Shown here: piece by piece, positions 58,670-64,000 of the stretch
Numbering within the stretch: position 1 is the stretch's first letter
How the letters are laid out: every line of letters begins with the position of its first letter
NCBI RefSeq assembly: GCF_024679245.1
Contig: NC_090173.1
Location: 55,140,306 to 55,204,305, forward strand
Length of the DNA stretch: 64,000 bases
Source of the DNA: Pseudorasbora parva
Lineage: Eukaryota > Chordata > Actinopteri > Cypriniformes > Gobionidae
Reading direction: 5' to 3'
Translations under genes and position numbers: made by a program
Notes under the pieces: generated by a model
Seen by the model: the letters and a program-made list of their open reading frames with translations, nothing else
What the model was told of the DNA's origin: nothing
Database searches by the model: none

Positions 58670-59265
58670 TAAAACCATACAAGACTTGTTTTTGATTGCA
58701 TGTACTTCTTAAGAAGACACAATACAGTATAAATTTAACTTTAAAAAAGAAATAATCATGATAAAATGCTAACTCCACACTACCCAAGTACTACACTACC
58801 CATAATCCTGAAGACAGATCCACCAATCAGAGATGTCGCTATTACTGTGACAATGAATTATGGAAGAGTTGTGGTAAACTTAGTTTACAATGTACAATAA
58901 ATAAAAATTATAAAGAGTAGTGCATGACTCTTTATTAAAGATTTATTTGTAATGCCGATGGAGATCAAACTCAGAATGAAAGTCGCTGTTTGACCTGGTC
59001 TGCTAACGCAGTGAATAACCCAGATTTATGCCGAACAATTGCTTATGCTGCATGAATTATAACTATACATGAGTATAAGTGTTCTTTATTGTGTTTATAT
59101 TGTAACAGATGGTTGTAAAAGTGCAGCTGGCAGTAGTAAATCATAGACATTTCAAAATAAGAGTCCTAATGTATTTTGGGGTTGTTTATAATTAAAAGTC
59201 CCACATTCTGCACAATTTCTGATCATTATTGGTGTAATAACTAATGTAAATAAGTGTATTTGGCA
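58670..59265. other. Low-repeat intron segment
   Basis: No exon or repeat recognised. Confidence 0.4.
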
Positions 59266-59266
59266 T

Positions 59267-59764
59267 TTAAAGGGTTAGTTCACCCAAAAAAGGAAAATTG
59301 CTTCATGATTTACTCCCCCTCAAGCCATCCTAGTTGTGTGTGACTTTCTTCTTTCAGATGAATAAAATCTGAGCTATATTAATAAAGTCCTGGCTAATCC
59401 AAGCTTTATAATGGAAGTGAATGGCAGCTCAAAACTTGAAGCCCCTAAAAAGTGCATCCATCCATTATAAAAGTGCTCCACATGGCTCCAGGGGTTAATA
59501 AAGGTCATCTGAAGCGAATCGATGGGTTTGTGTGAGAAAAATATCCATATTTAACACTAGAGAGTAAAATATCTAGCTTCCGGCGGACTGTCTTCCACAT
59601 TCAACTTACAAAGAAACTTTTGGCTGCCATTATAAAGCTTGGAAGAGCCAGGACATTTATTAATATAACTCTGATTGAATGTAGACATTCATATACACCT
59701 AGAATGGCTTGAGGGGGAGTAAATCATGGGCTAATTTTCATTTTTGGGTGAACTATCCCTTTAA
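59267..59764. mobile_element. TTAA-flanked foldback MITE, full length
   Basis: The element spans 59271-59760 with TTAA on both sides. Ends AGGGTTAGTTCACCC and GGGTGAACTATCCCT. The arms, about 170 bp each, are complementary through GATTTACTCCCCCTCAAG / TTGAGGGGGAGTAAATC and TATTAATAAAGTCCTGGC / CCAGGACATTTATTAATA. This is the reference copy for fragments at 12180, 12987, 28625, 40286 and 41525. Confidence 0.88.
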
Positions 59765-59769
59765 TTGAA

Positions 59770-60885
59770 CATAAACTTTTGTGTCACATTAACCCTTACA
59801 ATATAAAAAGTTATATAGCTTCAGCACAAAAATCTTTTTATTGCATTTCAGCAAAACAGGCAAGGCATTATGACTTATGACTTAAGACATGTTTAACAAA
59901 ATAAAATAATGCATTATTTCATAATTCTGTGAAATTGTTCTGTATGGTATTTATTTTATTTGTGCCTAAGATCTTAAAAAGCCTTAAATTCGATACCCTT
60001 TGACATTATCAAAATGCATTCTAGACTCAAGACTAAATGTGACCGTAGTTAATTGTGCTACCTACTATTTGGAAAGCGTTTCACATTCAGAGCACGTCTG
60101 TGATGCCTTAAAATGTTGCCTAGGTAGGCTGCTGTCTCGCTGTTGAGACCGAGCGGGTGTGTGTATTTGATCTCCTGCTGTTTCCTGTTTTCCTTCCTCT
60201 CTCTGACTGGCAGTAGCATGTGCCCCAAACACTCGTTTGCTGATACGACTGTGGCCGTCCTTCCAGATACGAATCTGTGATCAAAGCCACTCCGCAACAT
60301 TGTGCCTCACCTTGGTGCAGTTGTGTTCCTGCACACAGATGACACAGAATGGTGTGGGTGCTGGTCCGGTTTCACCCCCCTGCCTAAACCCAGCAGCCCC
60401 ATCATGCACAGCTGCTGCTTAAGCCTGGCTTCTGCTGCCATGCCTGGCTCTGACATCAACAATAGTTCCCCACCTCCAGTGTCAAACTGCAGCACTTTGA
60501 TCAGTGCCTCCGTCATGGCCACGGGAGGCCTGCCATGCTACACTCCTGCTCTGACATCACTCACGCAGCATGGGACACGTCTCATCCGGGCCGCATGTGG
60601 CATGTGTCATTCTGATGCTGACTTTTCTATTTATAAAGTACAGGAACACTGCATGTTTGTGCTTTGTTGGCATGCTCATCTGATCCACAATGGCAGTTCT
60701 TTTATTGATTCATTATCTCCAGAATTAGGGAATTAGTTCAAAAGACTTGCGCTGCTCTTATTACAGCAGTGGTCCTCAAATTGTGGGGACACAGGACTCC
60801 ACACAGCTGCACACTTGTTGATCATCAGGGAAATAAAATGTCCTGAGAATCACACATCGAAATGCCAATTCTATGCAAAATGCAA
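59770..60885. other. Low-repeat intron segment with a 144-codon frame
   Basis: The frame at 60302-60736 (+) is rich in Ser, Cys, Pro and Thr and has no motif or splice context I recognise. The sequence is higher GC and seems single copy. It is probably a chance frame, though the longest non-repeat one in the window. Confidence 0.3.
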
Positions 60886-60889
60886 AAAA

Positions 60890-62215
60890 AATTGTTGGTT
60901 TAACTTAAAAAAGTAAGTAACCTGGTTGCCTTACATTTTTGAGTTTATTGAAATAAAAAAAAATTGGTTGATACAATGAAGGAAATTGGTTTAACCCTCT
61001 AGGCGCCAGTTTACTGATTCGTCACTGAATAAAACGGCCGATTTTGTCAAATAGGGTGTCAAATTTCATTCGACCTCCCCTCCACTAGATGGTAGACATG
61101 TCGTACTTCATCCCTGACTCATACAAACATTATGATTCTGTACAAAATCTCCAAGCAAGAGGTCATTGAGTGCAAACAAAAGCGGAGCTGACGTGCGAGT
61201 GAGCTGTTTTATCAGAGCATTGTCAACGTCAGCGAGTGTTTGCATTAGATTATTATCACTATTATTATTTTCTAATGGCATCAATAAAGCTGACCCACAA
61301 TGAAGTGTTGGGTCTTGTATTCGCGGACCCTGATTCTGAAGGGAAATATGAGGTGACGGTGATTCTGAAAGTGAAACTAAACCTAACGTTTAAGCACAAA
61401 CGGTGGATCATTTGCGCAATGTAGGTCCTTTGCCCAATGTCAGTGGTGGGAACAATGTTTCCCGGGGTCGGAGTGTTCATCGTGGAGTTAGCAGGTGTGT
61501 TAGTGTTGGGGCCGAGGCGGCGGCGGGAGATTTTTGCAGCGCTCACCATGAAGCGCGCGTCTTCTCACTGCGCGCGCGCCTCTCCGGCAGTATTGTGGTG
61601 GAGACTTTATCTTTACGCCACTGGGTATGTTAGATGAGGTTGAAGTATTCATAGGACAGTTTGGGGGCAACGTGAAGGCAGGTTAGAGAGTCAAAATGAC
61701 AGTAACTGGTCGTCGCTGTGCATCCCTACATAAACTTAGAGTCATCCTTAATATTTCTCTAATTTACATAAAGTTTCTATCTTGTATCTCTTTTAAGATA
61801 GCCTTTTGAAATTAAGATGTCAAAATCGAACGTTTTAGGAAAAAAACTCTCTAAGGCGCCTAAAGGGTTAATAAATACACCGTAACAAAAAAAAGTTGGT
61901 TAAGCTTAAAAAAGTAAGTAACCTGGTTGCCTTAAAATTGTGAGTTTATTGAAATTAAAAATTTGAGTTGATACAATGAAGGAAATGTGTTTAATAAATA
62001 GAAACTCAAAATAATATTTTATCTAAAAAAACATAAAAAAATGTGATAAATCATGAAAATAGCTATAGAAATAGTTTCACTGCGTCTTAAAAAATAAAAC
62101 ACAATTACCAAATATGCTTACAAAATCTTTTAATAATATCTGAATAAAGGTTGTCGATTCTCAGACATGTTCATTGTATTAACTCATTTTTTTATTTTAT
62201 TTCAATGAACCAGGT

Positions 62216-62250
<35 letters not shown>

Positions 62251-62259
62251 GTGTAGCAA
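60890..62259. repeat. Repeat family E: partial plus full tandem copies
   Basis: A partial copy (60893-60994, resuming at 61868) is followed directly by a full copy (about 61880-62259) ending in a T run and TTTTACAGTGTA. Shared blocks are AAAAAAGTAAGTAACCTGG, TTGCCTTA and GATACAATGAAGGAAAT. The partial copy is split by a piggyBac-like element. Confidence 0.75.
60991..61871 (+). mobile_element. piggyBac-like element remnant
   Basis: The element spans 60995-61867 between TTAA sites. Ends CCCTCTAGGCGCCAG and AAGGCGCCTAAAGGG are inverted; CCCT-initial ends at TTAA are a piggyBac hallmark. The frame from 61274 opens MASIKLTHNEVLGLVFADPD followed by SEGKYEV, similar in style to the acidic N-terminus of piggyBac transposases. 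It leaves frame soon after and the catalytic core is absent. Confidence 0.78.
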
Positions 62260-62303
62260 AAAACACTTGGCATCACATTGCACCGGGTGTATGATAGGGC
62301 CCT
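62260..62303. mobile_element. GGGCCCTAT-ended element, copy 6 (one end)
   Basis: AAAAACACTTGGCATC...CACCGGGTGTATGATAGGGCCCT matches the right end of copy 2 (21090-21132). Confidence 0.7.
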
Positions 62304-62499
62304 GTGGTTGAACCACTGGACGATTTTAACGATATCTTCACTTCCTTTCTGGGCCCTGAAAGTGGTCACTGTGTTGCTGTCTATGGAGGGGTCCGAAAGC
62401 GCTCAGATTTCATCATAAATATCTTGCTTTGTGTTCCGTAGATGAACAAAGGTCTTTGGGAAGAAATGAGGATGAGGAATTAATTACATAAATCTAATT

Positions 62500-62770
62500 T
62501 CTTCGTGAAATAACCCTCAGCATCAGCATTACGTCATTTACCCAAAATGAAGTTCTGTCATCAAAAACTTTTTTGTTCATGTTCAAGACACAAATGAAAA
62601 ATCTTCTAACGAAACTAGAGAGATTTATGGTGCTCTAAACTTTCAAGCTTCAAAAAGTACCACAAAAACACACCATAAAACTAATCCATATTAATCGAGC
62701 TGCTTAATCTAAGATATATGATCGCTTTATGTAATGAGCAGATTTAATTTAGGCCTTTATTCATGTAGAG
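62500..62770. repeat. Possible MITE fragment (ACCCAAAATGAAGTTCTGTC)
   Basis: ATTTACCCAAAATGAAGTTC and TCTTTGGGAAGAAATGAGG resemble a TTAA-type MITE subfamily (compare 38120-38356). Borders unclear. Confidence 0.4.
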
Positions 62771-62779
62771 CACACCAAA

Positions 62780-63705
62780 TATGGTGAACAGAAGCTCAAA
62801 CAAGTTGCTTGAGGCTCGATGAGTTTTGTTTTTGAGGAGGATGAGACAGGTGAAAAAATCCCACACACATACATTTAAGAAGGAGCCTAGCCGTATACGT
62901 GTTCATAATGACACAGGGATTGGACAGCTGCCCAGAACACATTAGCAACCACATATAAGCGCACTGACAACCCCGAAGTAATGCAGTAAACCGCTCAGAA
63001 CACCCTAGCAACTGTCTTGATACGCACTGGCAACCATACAGATATCATACAGGCAAACAGCACTCATCTCGCTTTCCTCAGAGTATGTAAAACTCTGATA
63101 CTTTCCATTCCACAGGTGCAGCCGTGCACTGCGAGTCCTGTCTGCAATTGATTCTTCTTTAATGTGTACTCTTTTAATGTGTTCATTTGAGGTTGGGGGA
63201 TGATGTGTGTATTCTCAAGGCTATCTTAAACACACACACACACACACTTCAAGTGTAAGATGTGTGTTAGACACGTTTAAACACGTCCGATGAGAGGATG
63301 CGTCCTGACATGCGTTGCCTCTCTTATTCCCACAACCGCCGTTTTAATAGAGCCGAGAGCAGACAGGATGTGACAGCGAGCGTTTCTCAACTGCTTGATT
63401 GTTTAGATTGTTGCAAAACCGTTGTAATCTCTCCACGCTAAGTTTGATATTTAAGTATGTCCATCTTTATACGCATACATACGGCGGGATATATATAAAG
63501 GGATATATAATTAGAAGATCTCACCTGCTGGATTGCTTGTATCGCTGTATTGTGAAAAGCAAGCCTCAAGTGAAATATTAGGAAAATGTATTTGATTAAT
63601 CAACGTCTCTAAGAGAATATGTGCTGTAAATGCAGCGTCAGATGTCATATGCTCGGTTAGTTTTTACTTTCAGTTTCTGTAGTGAATAACTGACTAACGT
63701 TGACC
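62780..63705. other. Low-repeat intron segment
   Basis: A short CA run at 63229-63247; otherwise no exon or repeat recognised. Confidence 0.4.
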
Positions 63706-63706
63706 T

Positions 63707-64000
63707 CAGTGTTGGGGAAAGTTACTTTGAAAAGTAATGCATTACAGTATTGCGTTACTCCCTTAAAAAGTAACTAATTGCGTTACTTAGTTACTTTTTT
63801 AAGAAAAGTAATGTCTTGCGTTACTTTTTTTTCACCTGGGCTGGGCTGGGCTTGTTTTTATATATATAAAAGTTATATTTTTGAGCAAATGTAAAGACCC
63901 TTTCACACTAAAAGTGAAAAAATAAACCTAAAGTAACACTTACTTCACCAATAAAACTAAAAATCTAAAGTCATTTTTGCGTACGGTTTAACAGAATCAT
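63707..64000. mobile_element. hAT-like element (CAGTGTTGGGG), second copy, runs off window
   Basis: Starts CAGTGTTGGGGAAAGTTAC, matching the left end at 32809, with dense AGTAACT/GTTACTT motifs. The other end lies beyond 64000. TGGGCTGGGCTGGGC at 63838-63852 is a small tandem. Confidence 0.75.

Noticed and set aside
60302..60736. 144-codon plus frame, longest outside repeats
   Set aside because: No recognised motif, no fitting splice sites, Ser/Cys/Pro-rich composition; most likely chance.

Overview
The window looks like non-coding DNA from a teleost fish, most likely a cyprinid (carp, goldfish or zebrafish relatives). Three things point there. Only two short spliced coding exons can be recognised. 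The rest is intron sequence packed with cut-and-paste DNA transposons (hAT-like, Tc1-like, Kolobok-like, piggyBac-like, foldback MITEs). There are also long dinucleotide and tetranucleotide arrays and a few fish-type LINE and SINE remnants. No bacterial, viral or organellar genes were seen.

The one host gene is on the + strand. The exons at 36119-36181 (63 bp) and 49654-49803 (150 bp) are both phase 0-0, have AG/GT borders, and encode consecutive pieces of a charged coiled coil. They match what I recall of the C-terminal part of the centrosomal protein CEP112 (CCDC46). The window is therefore an internal slice of a very large cep112 gene: about 36 kb of upstream intron, a 13.5 kb intron between the exons, and at least 14 kb of downstream intron.

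Region by region. At 1-10 kb: Tc1 fragments, then a three-level nest (hAT-like element holding a TTAA-flanked element holding a second hAT-like element) at 4059-6734, then a hAT-like MITE. At 10-18.3 kb: a Kolobok-like element, an L2/Rex-like LINE tail, a Harbinger-like element and three hAT-like or related elements. At 18.3-32.8 kb: low-repeat stretches, copies of a GGGCCCTAT-ended family, and a second Kolobok-like element carrying a fossil THAP zinc-finger exon. This region also has TA arrays, one of them split by a hAT-like element. At 32.8-36 kb: a 1.7 kb hAT-like element with perfect 8-bp target duplication. At 36-50 kb: the two exons, a MITE 56 bp after the first splice donor, GGAT/GATA arrays, a tRNA-derived SINE, a 142-nt hairpin with 44-bp perfect arms, a large foldback, and a Tc1-like element broken by a hAT-like insertion. 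At 50-64 kb: a nest built around a 1.3 kb foldback, more Tc1 copies, a piggyBac-like element whose empty site lies in the neighbouring repeat copy, and the start of a second copy of the 32.8 kb hAT-like family.

No operon, defence system or novel protein-coding system is visible. The most informative content is the layered transposon record, where exact insertion borders and target duplications can be read directly. Family names (hAT, Kolobok, Harbinger and so on) rest on end motifs, target-site lengths and residual protein motifs, not on database searches.
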